The notes under the pieces: generated by a model
Databases searched by the model: none
What the model was told of the DNA's origin: nothing
Seen by the model: the letters and a program-made list of their open reading frames with translations, nothing else
Source: Elusimicrobiota bacterium
GTDB lineage: Bacteria > Elusimicrobiota > Elusimicrobia > FEN-1173 > JAKLIF01
Direction: 5' to 3'
Assembly (NCBI GenBank): GCA_022709755.1
Contig: JAKLIF010000001.1
Coordinates: 444,661-508,660, forward strand
Length of the DNA stretch: 64,000 nt
Made by a program: the position numbers and the translations under genes
Part shown: in pieces, positions 1 to 9,107 of the stretch
How positions within the stretch are numbered: the stretch's first letter is position 1
Layout of the letters: every line of letters begins with the position of its first letter

Positions 1-506
1 TAGCCCACCACGAACTCGCTGGGAATCTTGAAACCAAGATAATCGACGGGCACTTCCACCCGGTGGCTCTCTTTCTTATCCAACAGCGCGCAGATCTTGA
101 GCGACTTCACATGACGCGCCTTGAGCAGGTTCTTCAGATAGGCGAGGGTCAACCCCGTATCGACGATGTCTTCGACCAGGATCACGTGCTTCCCCTCGGC
201 GCTCTCTCGCAGGTCCATGGTCACCCGGACGATGCCGGACGTCTCGGACCCCACATAAGACGACACCGCCATAAAATCCACGCCCACGGGGATGTTCAAG
301 GAGCGGACCAGGTCCGCCAAAAAGATCACGCTTCCCTTGAGGATGGACACCAGGATCACATGCTGGCCGGCGTAATCCTTGGAGATCTGTTGTCCGAGTT
401 CGGCGATGCGCGCGCGGATCTGATCCTCGGAGAGCAGGACGCGCTCGATGGCATTCTGGATCCATGGCTCGGAACGGTCGAGGACGGCGGCATTTCTATG
501 AGGCAT
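1..506 (-). CDS. hpt: Hypoxanthine phosphoribosyltransferase, 3' end cut by window
   Basis: This is a purine-salvage enzyme that transfers phosphoribose from PRPP to hypoxanthine or guanine in the cytoplasm. Reading the minus strand from an ATG at 506 gives about 168 residues. They include the family signature: the hydrophobic strand VILVSILKGSVIF, and the PRPP-binding loop VILVEDIVDTGLTL with its paired acidic residues. The C-terminal segment DYLGFKIPSEFVVGY is also typical of Hpt. The last few residues and the stop lie beyond the left edge. The start overlaps the 3' end of tilS by about 11 bp, and tilS-hpt is a common bacterial pairing, so the two are probably co-transcribed. Confidence 0.93.
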   Translation of the reverse strand, partial: MPHRNAAVLDRSEPWIQNAIERVLLSEDQIRARIAELGQQISKDYAGQHVILVSILKGSVIFLADLVRSLNIPVGVDFMAVSSYVGSETSGIVRVTMDLRESAEGKHVILVEDIVDTGLTLAYLKNLLKARHVKSLKICALLDKKESHRVEVPVDYLGFKIPSEFVVG

Positions 507-1938
507 CGGATTCGGCGTCTCCTTCAGGTAGAGTCAATTCCAAAAAACGTCTCGTCGAACGGTCGACCTTCACCCAGTCGGAAATCTCATGGCCGACGAT
601 CCAGACGATCTTCTCCCGATCCGACACGATCGGAATCCGGCGTCGAACCGGCGCCGGGACCTTCCGGTCCACGAAAAAATCCTGCAATTTCTTGTGTCCG
701 TCGAGACCCAGGGGCCGGAACCGGTCGCCGGGTTCCCACCGTCCCACGCGCAGCGGCCCGACCAGCCGGTCCGCATCCACCACGGCCCGCCGGTCCTGGC
801 GGTGAGGCCATCGGGACGGCCTTTTTTTTAAGGATCGCGTCTCCACGGAGACTGGGACTGGACGAAGACCGGGAGAGCGGGGGTCTTTTTTCTTGTCGGC
901 GAGCGGAAAGATCGTGACGTGCGCAACGTTCCGTTCCGCCCGCCATCCGTTCGGGAAAACCCATCGATTTCCAGGAAAAGAATCGGTCAAAAAATGCCGG
1001 AAACCTTCGATGTTCGAAAAATCGGCGAGACCCAACACTTGCCTCAAAATCCGTCGCTGTACCGCCCTATGATATCTCAAAAACCGTCGAAAATCAAGCT
1101 TCACCACCGGGCGCCGAGGACGATCCATCCACCCCTCCTCGGGCCCCCTCTCAACCTCCTGGAGTCCCGAAAAAAGACGTTCCCATTCCGCCCGGGCGCC
1201 GAGCCAATAATCCTCTTCGTCCCCCTGCAACCGGGCTGTCTGTCCCAGTCGGTCCAAGAACCCCGGGGTCTCCCGCTCCAAGCGCCGGATCAAGGGCCGG
1301 ATCCGGTTCCTCAAGAAGGCGGGGGACCGGTTACTGGAATCCGTCCGGTAGGGAATGCGCCGAAGCCTCACATAGGACAGGATCTCCTTCCTGGAGAACT
1401 CCAGCAGGGGGCGGACCACTTGAAGCCCGGCGCCGCCGGATCCAGGCCAAGTGCCCTGAGACCGGATGGCCCGAAGTCCCGTGGGTCCGGATCCCCGGAG
1501 AAGGTTCATGAAAAAAGTCTCGGCCTGGTCGTTGAGCGTATGGCCGGTGAGAACAAGCGGACATTTCCATCGGCGGGCGGACCGCGCCAGGACCCGGTAA
1601 CGCAAAGCACGGGCGGACGCCTCGATCCCCTCGCCCCGGCGACGGCTATAGGACCGGACTGGAACGCGGACGACGCGGACAGGGACCGACCGCCGAGCGC
1701 ATTCCTTCCTCACGAAACGGGCGTCCCCCCGCGAGGCCCGACCCCGAAGGCCGTGATCGACGTGCACGGCATAGACCCGCGAGAACCGTCCGGACCGGTG
1801 CGCCAAATCGAGCAGCGCCATCGAATCCGGTCCGCCGGAGCAGGCAACGACCGCCCCCGGCTCGCCATCGGGCAAACCGCGCAGAGAGGATTCAAACCTC
1901 GGCAAAAGATCAGCGGAATCGAAAAGACGGCGGGACAT
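496..1938 (-). CDS. tilS: tRNA(Ile)-lysidine synthase TilS
   Basis: TilS converts the wobble cytidine of the CAU-anticodon tRNA(Ile) to lysidine, using ATP and lysine, so that the tRNA reads AUA. The 480-residue product has the PP-loop ATPase motif SGGPDS at residues 34-39. A second N-type ATPase signature, GHTLNDQAET, lies around residue 135. The rest is a basic C-terminal half expected for tRNA binding. Length is in the usual range of 430-480. The gene runs directly into hpt with a short overlap, a common arrangement. The high arginine content follows the GC-rich codon use of the region. Confidence 0.93.
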   Translation of the reverse strand: MSRRLFDSADLLPRFESSLRGLPDGEPGAVVACSGGPDSMALLDLAHRSGRFSRVYAVHVDHGLRGRASRGDARFVRKECARRSVPVRVVRVPVRSYSRRRGEGIEASARALRYRVLARSARRWKCPLVLTGHTLNDQAETFFMNLLRGSGPTGLRAIRSQGTWPGSGGAGLQVVRPLLEFSRKEILSYVRLRRIPYRTDSSNRSPAFLRNRIRPLIRRLERETPGFLDRLGQTARLQGDEEDYWLGARAEWERLFSGLQEVERGPEEGWMDRPRRPVVKLDFRRFLRYHRAVQRRILRQVLGLADFSNIEGFRHFLTDSFPGNRWVFPNGWRAERNVAHVTIFPLADKKKDPRSPGLRPVPVSVETRSLKKRPSRWPHRQDRRAVVDADRLVGPLRVGRWEPGDRFRPLGLDGHKKLQDFFVDRKVPAPVRRRIPIVSDREKIVWIVGHEISDWVKVDRSTRRFLELTLPEGDAESDAS

Positions 1939-1991
1939 CGGAAAGCTCGGAAAGGGAACTCATGTCACATAAAAAACGGGGGTGTCCAAAA

Positions 1992-3182
1992 TTACAGGAA
2001 GCGCCGGACGGCTTTCAACACGTCTGTTTCGGAGAGGGATTCCATGCAATGGGGGGTCTTCAAGCAACGCCGCCGGTAGCAAGGCAGGCAATCCCAGTCC
2101 TTGTGGACCTTGATCCCCCGCCCATAGAGTTCGATTTCGGCCGACGAGGTGGGTCCGAACAGCGCCACCACCTTTTTGCGAAGAGCCACGGCGAGGTGGA
2201 GGGCCATGGTGTCCCCGGTCAACACCACCGAACACAGGTCGACCAGAGCCGCGAACCGGCGCAACGAATGATCACACCCGCTGTCCGTCAGGAAAGAGAA
2301 TTCTTTCTTGAGCGCCTGATTCCGTTCCCTCTCCTCCGGCCCGCCGAGCAACATCAGCCGAACAGAACGATCGCCGGAGAAAGAGCGGATGAACCGGCGA
2401 AGACGATCCATCGGCCACCTCTTCTGTTCCCAACGCGCGCCGGCGCCCGTATTGATCCCCAGGATCTTGTCACGCGCGCTCCAACGCCAACCGCGGGCTT
2501 TTTCGGCCGCCCAGCGTTTCTCCTCTTCCCTCAAAAACCATTGGGGCCGATAGGCCGGGTCCCAGCGGAGGCCGCAGATATCGAACATCCACTCCTGATA
2601 CGTGCGACCGTTCTCTCTTTTCCGCCGGTCGTTCAGACTCATGTTCACCCATTCCAACGCCGGGTCCTTCGAGAATCGGCTCCCTTTCGGACCGGGAGGG
2701 AAAGCCCCCAACACGCCCCGGTGATAAATGAAACCCACCCGGCGATCCGCCTTCAGTTCGGCGGCCCAGGCGGCGGGCTCCACCGCGAAATCGAGGGACC
2801 ATAACAGATCGAACTGATCCTGTCGGAGACGCAAAAAGGTATCGAAGGAGAACGGCAAGACCCGGTCCACGCAGGGATTTTCCTCGAACAAGGGCAGGGC
2901 CTCCTGTTGAGCCACCCAGGTGATGTGAGCTGACGGAAATTTCTTTTTAAACGCGGGGAGGAGGGCGGTCGTGCGGAGCACGTCCCCGACGGCGGCCGTC
3001 TTCAGGACAAGCAGACGCGGGTGAGCGGGCTGATAGTCACGACACGAACGACAGAGGACGCCGCTCTTTTTATGCGGAGCACACGGGCTTTCGGGGCGGA
3101 AATAACGGCAGTCGGATCGATAAAGATCCGTGGAAGAGCGCGGGACGATCACAGGATGACGGTTGGAACCGGACCGGCCCAA
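1992..3182 (-). CDS. GT9 (heptosyltransferase-like) glycosyltransferase with N-terminal Cys cluster
   Basis: This is a glycosyltransferase family 9 protein, the family of ADP-heptose:LPS heptosyltransferases, which build the inner core of lipopolysaccharide at the inner membrane. Family landmarks are visible: the N-terminal loop VLKTAAVGDVLRTTALLP, the mid-protein GINTGAGARWEQKRWP block and the C-terminal nucleotide-sugar block LTGDTMALHLAVAL...VALFGPT. An unusual extension of about 55 residues at the N-terminus carries four cysteines in the order C-x8-C-x9-C-x2-C (roughly residues 25-48), suggesting a bound metal. More cysteines lie near the C-terminus. The exact sugar and acceptor cannot be told. 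The start is uncertain because no closer ATG precedes the Cys cluster. Confidence 0.82.
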   Translation of the reverse strand: MGRSGSNRHPVIVPRSSTDLYRSDCRYFRPESPCAPHKKSGVLCRSCRDYQPAHPRLLVLKTAAVGDVLRTTALLPAFKKKFPSAHITWVAQQEALPLFEENPCVDRVLPFSFDTFLRLRQDQFDLLWSLDFAVEPAAWAAELKADRRVGFIYHRGVLGAFPPGPKGSRFSKDPALEWVNMSLNDRRKRENGRTYQEWMFDICGLRWDPAYRPQWFLREEEKRWAAEKARGWRWSARDKILGINTGAGARWEQKRWPMDRLRRFIRSFSGDRSVRLMLLGGPEERERNQALKKEFSFLTDSGCDHSLRRFAALVDLCSVVLTGDTMALHLAVALRKKVVALFGPTSSAEIELYGRGIKVHKDWDCLPCYRRRCLKTPHCMESLSETDVLKAVRRFL

Positions 3183-3203
3183 CGGACAGGAGGAACGAAG
3201 CGG

Positions 3204-4640
3204 TTAAAAGCCCGTGGTCTCAAGGAATTCCAGCGATTTCTGACACCATTTATCGACGAAAATACCGCGGTTGGTCTCCCGAAGACGATCATAGTTCATC
3301 TTCTGGTACCCCTTGCCGCCGAAATGGTGGATGTAGACGTCCTTGCAGTGCATGATCTTGAATCCGGCCTGTCGGACACGCAGACAATAGTCGTAGTCCT
3401 CGTAGCCGCCGGGGCCGAACCGTTCGTCGAGAAGACCCACTTTCTGGATCACCTCTTTGCGGATCAACAGACAGAATCCGATCAGGCGATGTGTCTCCTC
3501 CCAGATGGCGCTGTTCTTGATGGAGTTGGCCATGGCGAACTTGTCCAGATCCTTCAGGCTCGTGTATCCGGCCGGGATGGACTGGATCTGAGTCGCGCAG
3601 TTGGTGCTGGGCCCTACCAACCCGACCAACGGATGGCTGTCCATGCATCGGTTCAGGTATTCAAGCCAATGAGGTGTCACGATCACATCCGCGTTCAGCA
3701 TGAGGATGCGGTCTCCCGAAGCCACCATGACCCCCTGATTGTTTCCGCGGGCGAACGCCAGATTTTCGGGGTTGCTGATGATCTTGGCATCCTTCACGGT
3801 CCGCAGATATTTATCCGTGCCGTCCTTGGACGCGTTGTCGACGAAGATGAGCTCGTAGGGTACGTTCGTGTTCTTGCGGATGCTTTCCACGCAGTTCTTC
3901 AGGAACGACAGGTCGTCGTGGCAGAGGATGATGATGCTGGTGAGTTTCTTCTGAACCGTCACCGGCGACACCTTATGGGCCGGCAAGGCCTTGATGAGGC
4001 CCTTGAGCCATGGCGACAGGACGGTATCGACGTTGCTCGGAAAAACATCGGGATGGAAGTAAGGGCTGACCTCCTGCTGGAGGGCATCGGCATCGTGCCG
4101 GTTGGACACCATGATCCGGGACGCGAGGCGATACATCTCGGCGATGCGGTTCTTGGCGTTGACCCGGGCCATGCGGTTCTGCTCCGCGCGGATCGTCTTC
4201 AGATGGTTCATATGGGGGAAGAAAACGACGAAGGGCGTGGTGGGACTGAACAGCGTCAGATCCCTCAAATAGAGGTCCACCATGGGCTGGGTGCAGATGA
4301 ACACGGCCTTGAAGGGGGTCTCATGCATCTTCTCCTTCGCCACGGGGCTCGACCTCTCATCGAGATGGATGCGGGCGCCGTCGGCGATCTCCACTCCCTC
4401 CATCATCATGAGACGCCGGTATTTCTCCTCCAGCGGCGCCGGGTGATGGGCCATGATCACGACGCGATGGGTCTTTCGAAGGGACCGGATGAGCAAGTCG
4501 ATCTGTTTGTCTTCGGGGAACACGTCCGGGGCCGGCACGTGCGGAACGACGACCAAGACGGGATCCTCGGTGCGGGTCATCGTGGATTGTTTCAGGCTCA
4601 TCAGGGCTTGAAGTTTCTTGATCTTCTTCGATTTACTCAT
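3204..4640 (-). CDS. GT2 family glycosyltransferase, two-domain
   Basis: This probable sugar transferase acts in surface polysaccharide or LPS assembly. The C-terminal half is a GT-A domain: SIIILCHDDLSFLKNCVESI at its start, then ELIFVDNASKDGT, the metal-site strand LMLNADVIVTP, and the ED-rich GGYEDYDYCLRVRQAG block typical of rhamnosyl/galactofuranosyl transferases of family 2. The N-terminal 190 or so residues look like a separate Rossmann-like domain, VLVVVPHVPAPDVFPEDKQ onward. I chose the ATG at 4640 (478 residues; MSKSKKIKK) because a purine-rich tract GGAAAGAGAGA lies just upstream. A longer frame starting at 4784 would add 48 residues that read through the divergent intergenic region. 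It follows 20 bp upstream of the GT9 gene, suggesting one operon. Confidence 0.82.
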   Translation of the reverse strand: MSKSKKIKKLQALMSLKQSTMTRTEDPVLVVVPHVPAPDVFPEDKQIDLLIRSLRKTHRVVIMAHHPAPLEEKYRRLMMMEGVEIADGARIHLDERSSPVAKEKMHETPFKAVFICTQPMVDLYLRDLTLFSPTTPFVVFFPHMNHLKTIRAEQNRMARVNAKNRIAEMYRLASRIMVSNRHDADALQQEVSPYFHPDVFPSNVDTVLSPWLKGLIKALPAHKVSPVTVQKKLTSIIILCHDDLSFLKNCVESIRKNTNVPYELIFVDNASKDGTDKYLRTVKDAKIISNPENLAFARGNNQGVMVASGDRILMLNADVIVTPHWLEYLNRCMDSHPLVGLVGPSTNCATQIQSIPAGYTSLKDLDKFAMANSIKNSAIWEETHRLIGFCLLIRKEVIQKVGLLDERFGPGGYEDYDYCLRVRQAGFKIMHCKDVYIHHFGGKGYQKMNYDRLRETNRGIFVDKWCQKSLEFLETTGF

Positions 4641-4783
4641 CGTTTCGTCTCTCTTTCCAGATATTGTCCTCAAATGGTATAGTAACGAGTAAAGTGTTAG
4701 AATGACTTTCGCAACAACCTTAGAAGTATAAATAATTCCTCTGGCTGTGTCAAAAACGTTTTTATGGGCATTTACCGAACCCA
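4641..4783. promoter_or_regulatory. Divergent AT-rich promoter region
   Basis: This 143-bp gap separates the minus-strand GT2 gene from the plus-strand phosphatase gene. It is clearly richer in A and T than its flanks. A TATAAA hexamer at 4727-4732 could be a -10 box for the plus-strand gene, but I see no convincing -35 box. The region must hold promoters for both directions because the flanking genes diverge. Confidence 0.4.
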
Positions 4784-6886
4784 ATGGTCCTTCGATGCGC
4801 CTTGATCATCTGTCTCATGCTCTGCGGTCTCCCCTCGGCCCACGCTTATATCGATCCGGGAACCGTCGGATTGCCCTTTCGGACCCTCGGACCTCTCTGG
4901 GGATTCATTCTTCTGATCGCCGGCGGCGCCGCCGTGGCCGCCAAGATGTTGTGGCGCCGGTCGGGGTGGGTCCGGGCGGCGTTCATCCTCATCCTCTGTT
5001 CGACCCTGTTGTTCCTGGGATATCTGTTCTGGGGAAAAGACCATATGCCGTCATCTAAAAAGATCGTCGTCCTCGGATTGGACGGTCTCGACCATTCACT
5101 GGTCCGGCGGTGGATGGACGAGGGCCGGCTCCCGAATCTCGAAAGACTCGCCCGATCCGGGGTCTTCCGGCCTTTCAAAACGGACGTGCCCGCCCAATCG
5201 CCGGTCCTCTGGACAACCATCGCCACGGGATCCCAACCCGGCCAGCACGGACTCTTTGATTTTCTGGAACGGGACCCCGAAACCTATCTGCCCCGTCTGG
5301 CCGTGAACAGGAGTCGCCCGTCCGCGGGATCGTTCGAAAAAGTGAGGAAAGCGCCCGCCTTCTGGGAAATCACCTCCTCCCGAAAGATTCCGACGGTGAT
5401 CCTGCGCTTCCCCCTGGCGTTCCCCCCCGAAAAGGTTCATGGACGGATGCTCTCGGGGATGGGCGTCCCGGACCTCCGCGGGGGATTGGGACAATACACC
5501 CTCTTCTGCTCCGGTGGATACGTCCCCCCCGCTGATTTCCACGGACGATTGGCCGTGCTGGAGGAAAAGAACGGGGCTTTTTCGGGCCTCATCAACGGAC
5601 CCAAAAATTCCGCCGAACCGAACGCCCCCGACATCACGGTTCCCCTCCGGATCGTCCTCTCTCGGGAGTCCCGCACCGCGACGATCACCGTCGGCACGAA
5701 TCAGACGGTCTTGGCGGAAAAACGATGGAGCGATTGGATCCCCGTCTCGTTCCGACTCCGTTTTTTCCAGAAGATCCGAGGACAGGTCCGTTTCTGCCTG
5801 ATCGAGGGCGGACCGGGACTGCGACTCTACATGTCCCCGGTCAATTTCGACCCGAGACACCCCGTCTTCGACATCTCCTCCCCGTCCGGATACGCCTCGG
5901 AGTTGGCCGACCGGATCGGGCCGTTCACCACGCTGGGGATGCCGCACGATACCAACGCTCACGGCGACGGAGTCCTCAGCGACGACCTCTTTCTCGACCA
6001 TTGCCGCCTCATCGCCGACGAACAGGAACGGATCTTCTTCCATGAACTGGACCGCTTCAAAAACGGGCTCCTGTTCGCCGTCTTCGACACGGCCGACGCC
6101 GTCCAACACATGTTCTGGCGCGAGATCGATCCTCGACATCCCCTCCATGAAAAATCGTTGCCCTCCCGGGAAGCGATCCTGAACGCCTATCAGCGGATGG
6201 ATGATCTCGTCGGCAAGACCATCGAGAGGACCGGCCCGGAAACCGTCCTCCTCCTCTGTTCCGACCACGGATTCTCCTCTTTTCGCAAAGCCATCCATCT
6301 CAACCGTTGGTTGATCGACAATCAGACGCTGACCCCGGCCTCCTCTCATGGAAAGGAAACCCCTGTCGAATTCCTCCAAGGGATCGATTGGTCCCGAAGT
6401 CGGGCGTATTCCATCGGACTGGGCGGGGGCATCTACCTCAACTTGAAGGGCCGGGAAAAACAGGGGGTCGTCACTCTCGCGGAAAAAGACGCCATCCTCA
6501 ACACGCTCACCCGTCGGCTCAAAGACATCCGGGACCCAAAGACGGGCGGACCCGTCGTCAAAAACGTCTATCGGCCGGAGGACCTCTTCTCCGGGCCCCA
6601 CCTCCACGAGGGGCCGGACCTCCTGGTGACGTTCCAGGAAGGTTACCGCGTCTCCTGGCAGACGGCGATCGGCGGAGCCCCCGCGGGTCCGATCATCGAA
6701 GAACATCTCAGCTCCTGGAGCGGGGACCACACGAGCGCCGATCCCGACTCTCTGCCGGGCATCTTTTTTTCGAACAGGCCCGACATCAGCGTCACGGGCG
6801 TCCGGGAACTGGCCCCCGCCCTCCTGCGCCTGTTGGACTGCCCCATCCCCGATTCGATGAAGACCCCTTCCAAGGAATCCCGCTGA
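4784..6886 (+). CDS. Membrane-anchored alkaline phosphatase superfamily (type I phosphodiesterase-like) protein
   Basis: The 700-residue protein begins with a signal-like segment (residues 1-22, ending SAHA). A YIDPGT motif and two hydrophobic helices follow (about residues 35-55 and 63-84). The rest is a large alkaline-phosphatase-superfamily domain, presumably periplasmic. Its metal-site motifs are KIVVLGLDGLDHSLV (first Asp), the nucleophile segment SPVLWTTIATGSQPGQHGLFDF, the mid-domain FAVFDTADAVQHMFW and the late LLCSDHGFSSF. This is the arrangement of bacterial nucleotide pyrophosphatase/phosphodiesterase relatives. The substrate cannot be named; phospholipid- or glycan-linked phosphate is plausible given the envelope genes around it. 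It is followed 46 bp later by an Omp85-type barrel gene in the same direction. Confidence 0.85.
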   Translation: MVLRCALIICLMLCGLPSAHAYIDPGTVGLPFRTLGPLWGFILLIAGGAAVAAKMLWRRSGWVRAAFILILCSTLLFLGYLFWGKDHMPSSKKIVVLGLDGLDHSLVRRWMDEGRLPNLERLARSGVFRPFKTDVPAQSPVLWTTIATGSQPGQHGLFDFLERDPETYLPRLAVNRSRPSAGSFEKVRKAPAFWEITSSRKIPTVILRFPLAFPPEKVHGRMLSGMGVPDLRGGLGQYTLFCSGGYVPPADFHGRLAVLEEKNGAFSGLINGPKNSAEPNAPDITVPLRIVLSRESRTATITVGTNQTVLAEKRWSDWIPVSFRLRFFQKIRGQVRFCLIEGGPGLRLYMSPVNFDPRHPVFDISSPSGYASELADRIGPFTTLGMPHDTNAHGDGVLSDDLFLDHCRLIADEQERIFFHELDRFKNGLLFAVFDTADAVQHMFWREIDPRHPLHEKSLPSREAILNAYQRMDDLVGKTIERTGPETVLLLCSDHGFSSFRKAIHLNRWLIDNQTLTPASSHGKETPVEFLQGIDWSRSRAYSIGLGGGIYLNLKGREKQGVVTLAEKDAILNTLTRRLKDIRDPKTGGPVVKNVYRPEDLFSGPHLHEGPDLLVTFQEGYRVSWQTAIGGAPAGPIIEEHLSSWSGDHTSADPDSLPGIFFSNRPDISVTGVRELAPALLRLLDCPIPDSMKTPSKESR

Positions 6887-6932
6887 TCCCGGTTCCATCG
6901 ACCGATCCGTGGTCTCCCAGACCGGTTCCGAC

Positions 6933-8540
6933 ATGATACGTTCGCTCCGACGGATACTTCCGATACTCCTCCTCGTCATCGCCAAGTTCCTTCACGCCGC
7001 AGAACCGGCCGCCACCACCCCCATCGTCCCCATCGCCGGCGTCATCCGAAACATCTCCATCGACCTCAAAGACATCTTCGATCCGACCCAGCGTGGGGAG
7101 AACAAACTGTTCTACCGGATGGTGAACAGTCTCCATTTCACCACCCGCCACAGCGTCATCAAGAAGGAACTCCTGTTGCGCGAAGGGGATGCCTACGATC
7201 CGCTGCTGATCGCCGAATCCGAACGGGCCCTGCGGAAGATACTCCACCTCCGGCAGGTCCACATCCGCCCCGTCCCGGCCGGCGGAGGGATGGTGGACCT
7301 GATCGTCGTGGCGCACGACACCTGGAGCACGGAGCCCACCCTCAGCATGTCCGGTGTCGGAGACGAAGTCACCGGGAAGATCGGGATCAAGGAACGCAAC
7401 TTCCTCGGATACGGGAAAGAGGCGAGCTTCATGTATAAGAGGGACACCGACGTGATCCGCCGGTCCTTCGCCTACAACGACCCGAACATCCTGGGGACGC
7501 ATTGGCGGATGCAATCGAACTACGCCCAGCAAGAGGATGGGGTCAACAAGGTCTTCTCCCTGAAACGTCCCTTCTATTCCAGCATCACCCCGTGGTCCAT
7601 GACCCTTTCCGGAGAGACTCTGGAACAGGACTCGCGCCTCTTCTCCGACGGGAGCGAGGTGCTCCGTTACCACAACAAAGACACCGGCATCCGGACGGGT
7701 TATGCCCGCTCCCTGGGATCCACCCCGCGCAGCATCCGTCGAGCGGGACTGGGATACCGGTTCGCGGACAACAAACTTCTGACCGGGGACATGTCCCAGC
7801 GGCTGCTGGAACAACGCCGTTATCACGTGGCGGAACTATATTTCGAGTGGGAGAGAACGGACTACATCCGCGTGCAACACATCAAGAAGGCGAACGTCGA
7901 GGAATATTTCAACATGGGCCCTTCGCTCATCATCGAACCGGGGTTTTCCCAGCGATGGACGGCCACCTCCCAGCCCGCCACGTTCATCAACCTGGAGGCA
8001 CACCGTGGATTCCTCTTCGGCTTCGCCCATTTCGCCATGATGACGCTGGAGGGGACCGGAAAATACGAGGACGGCGGATGGCAGAACACGCGGCCGTCCC
8101 TTCAACTGGAATACTACAACCACTTCTCCGAACGGCAAACGTTCGCGCTGAACCTCAAGACCGTCTCTCTCATCCACCCGGACCCCGACAACCAGCTGCT
8201 CCTGGGCGGTGAATCGGGATTGAGGGGTTACCAGCTGCGGCAGTTCTCCGGGAACAAACTCTTGTTAGCGAACATGGAGAACCGGCTTTTCTTCACCGAC
8301 GACTGGCTCCACCTGACCTCCCTGGGCGGCGTGGTCTTCATGGACACGGGTTACGTCTGGCCTGAAAACACGGTCATCAATCTGCGCGATCTAAAAACAG
8401 ACGTGGGAGCGGGGCTCCGGTTCGGACTCTCCAGGGCCAGTTTCGGGATGGTGCTTCGGTTGGATGTCGGTTATGCGGTCAGCCGCGTCCCGGGGGAGAG
8501 CCGCACGGTCATCACCTTCGGCTCGGAACACGTCTTCTAA
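6933..8540 (+). CDS. Omp85-superfamily (BamA/TamA-like) outer-membrane protein
   Basis: This outer-membrane barrel belongs to the family that inserts proteins or lipids into the outer membrane. From the ATG at 6933 the 535 residues start with a signal peptide (MIRSLRRILPILLLVIAKF, Ala-rich cleavage region). A POTRA-like domain follows (IKKELLLREGDAYDPLL, then RALRKILHLRQVHIRPV). The C-terminal part consists of alternating beta-strands with the diagnostic GLRGYQLRQFSG loop (the RGF/RGY motif) at about 8217-8252. The chain ends in a phenylalanine, the usual terminal residue of barrel proteins. With a single clear POTRA it is shorter than BamA, so it is more likely a TamA/patatin-like accessory member than the main BamA. 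An upstream GTG at 6909 is possible but less signal-peptide-like. Confidence 0.85.
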   Translation: MIRSLRRILPILLLVIAKFLHAAEPAATTPIVPIAGVIRNISIDLKDIFDPTQRGENKLFYRMVNSLHFTTRHSVIKKELLLREGDAYDPLLIAESERALRKILHLRQVHIRPVPAGGGMVDLIVVAHDTWSTEPTLSMSGVGDEVTGKIGIKERNFLGYGKEASFMYKRDTDVIRRSFAYNDPNILGTHWRMQSNYAQQEDGVNKVFSLKRPFYSSITPWSMTLSGETLEQDSRLFSDGSEVLRYHNKDTGIRTGYARSLGSTPRSIRRAGLGYRFADNKLLTGDMSQRLLEQRRYHVAELYFEWERTDYIRVQHIKKANVEEYFNMGPSLIIEPGFSQRWTATSQPATFINLEAHRGFLFGFAHFAMMTLEGTGKYEDGGWQNTRPSLQLEYYNHFSERQTFALNLKTVSLIHPDPDNQLLLGGESGLRGYQLRQFSGNKLLLANMENRLFFTDDWLHLTSLGGVVFMDTGYVWPENTVINLRDLKTDVGAGLRFGLSRASFGMVLRLDVGYAVSRVPGESRTVITFGSEHVF

Positions 8541-8549
8541 AAAACGTTC

Positions 8550-9098
8550 CTATTTTTTACCCTTCGACGGGATCGTCTTCCAAACCACTTCTTTCCCCGT
8601 CAGCTTCGTAACACTCTCCAAACGCCCGTCACGACAATGAACCGTGGAACGGATCTCCACGATCCCGTTGACGTCGTCGACCAACGTCTTGGGAGTCCGC
8701 GGAGAGGAATAACCCCGGTGCGTGAAGAAGTTCCCGATCACTCCCCCCGTCTGGGGATTGATGATCGTCCCATCCTCCCTGTATCCACACACCTCGCGGA
8801 CGGTCTTCAGCGCCCCCTGGACCCATTCCTTGGCCCGGGGATCCTCGGGGCTCTCCACATTGTCGAAATTCCTCCACAACAGGATGAGGATGGCGTTATC
8901 CCTCAAAGAATAATCCACCGAGACGGACCAATGCCCGCCCAGAGAATCGAAGATCCGTTCCTCCAGGTTGAACAGACCCACGTCCAACAGGCTGACGGGC
9001 TCTTGGATCAGGTAACGGATCGAATCGGACGGTTCAGCGGCGGCCGATCCGAGAAAAAGCCCGATCGCGACGAGAGCGGCGAATAGGGAACGTTTCAT
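8550..9098 (-). CDS. Secreted protein of unknown function
   Basis: I do not recognise this family. The 182-residue product has a clean signal peptide (MKRSLFAALVAIGLFLGSAAA, cleavage after the last Ala). A mature region of about 160 residues follows, without further membrane segments. It contains only two cysteines (in VCGYR and VHCRDG), which could form a disulphide in the periplasm. It ends in a lysine-rich tail. It lies 9 bp downstream of pdxA on the same strand and is probably the last gene of the mfd-pdxA transcription unit. It faces the 3' end of the Omp85 gene with only 9 bp between them. No function is inferred beyond export. Confidence 0.75.
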   Translation of the reverse strand: MKRSLFAALVAIGLFLGSAAAEPSDSIRYLIQEPVSLLDVGLFNLEERIFDSLGGHWSVSVDYSLRDNAILILLWRNFDNVESPEDPRAKEWVQGALKTVREVCGYREDGTIINPQTGGVIGNFFTHRGYSSPRTPKTLVDDVNGIVEIRSTVHCRDGRLESVTKLTGKEVVWKTIPSKGKK

Positions 9099-9107
9099 GT
9101 TTGCTCC

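Noticed and set aside
919-2079. Plus-strand 386-codon ORF opposite tilS
   Set aside because: TilS with its PP-loop is on the minus strand; the plus frame has Pro/Arg-rich shadow composition.
3021-4682. Plus-strand 553-codon ORF opposite the two glycosyltransferase genes
   Set aside because: It is the antisense of the GT9 and GT2 genes, composed of low-complexity H, D, G, R and V-rich residues typical of GC-rich shadow frames, with no family motifs.
5096-6985. Minus-strand 629-codon ORF opposite the phosphatase gene
   Set aside because: The plus strand carries clear alkaline-phosphatase motifs; this frame is its GC-rich shadow.
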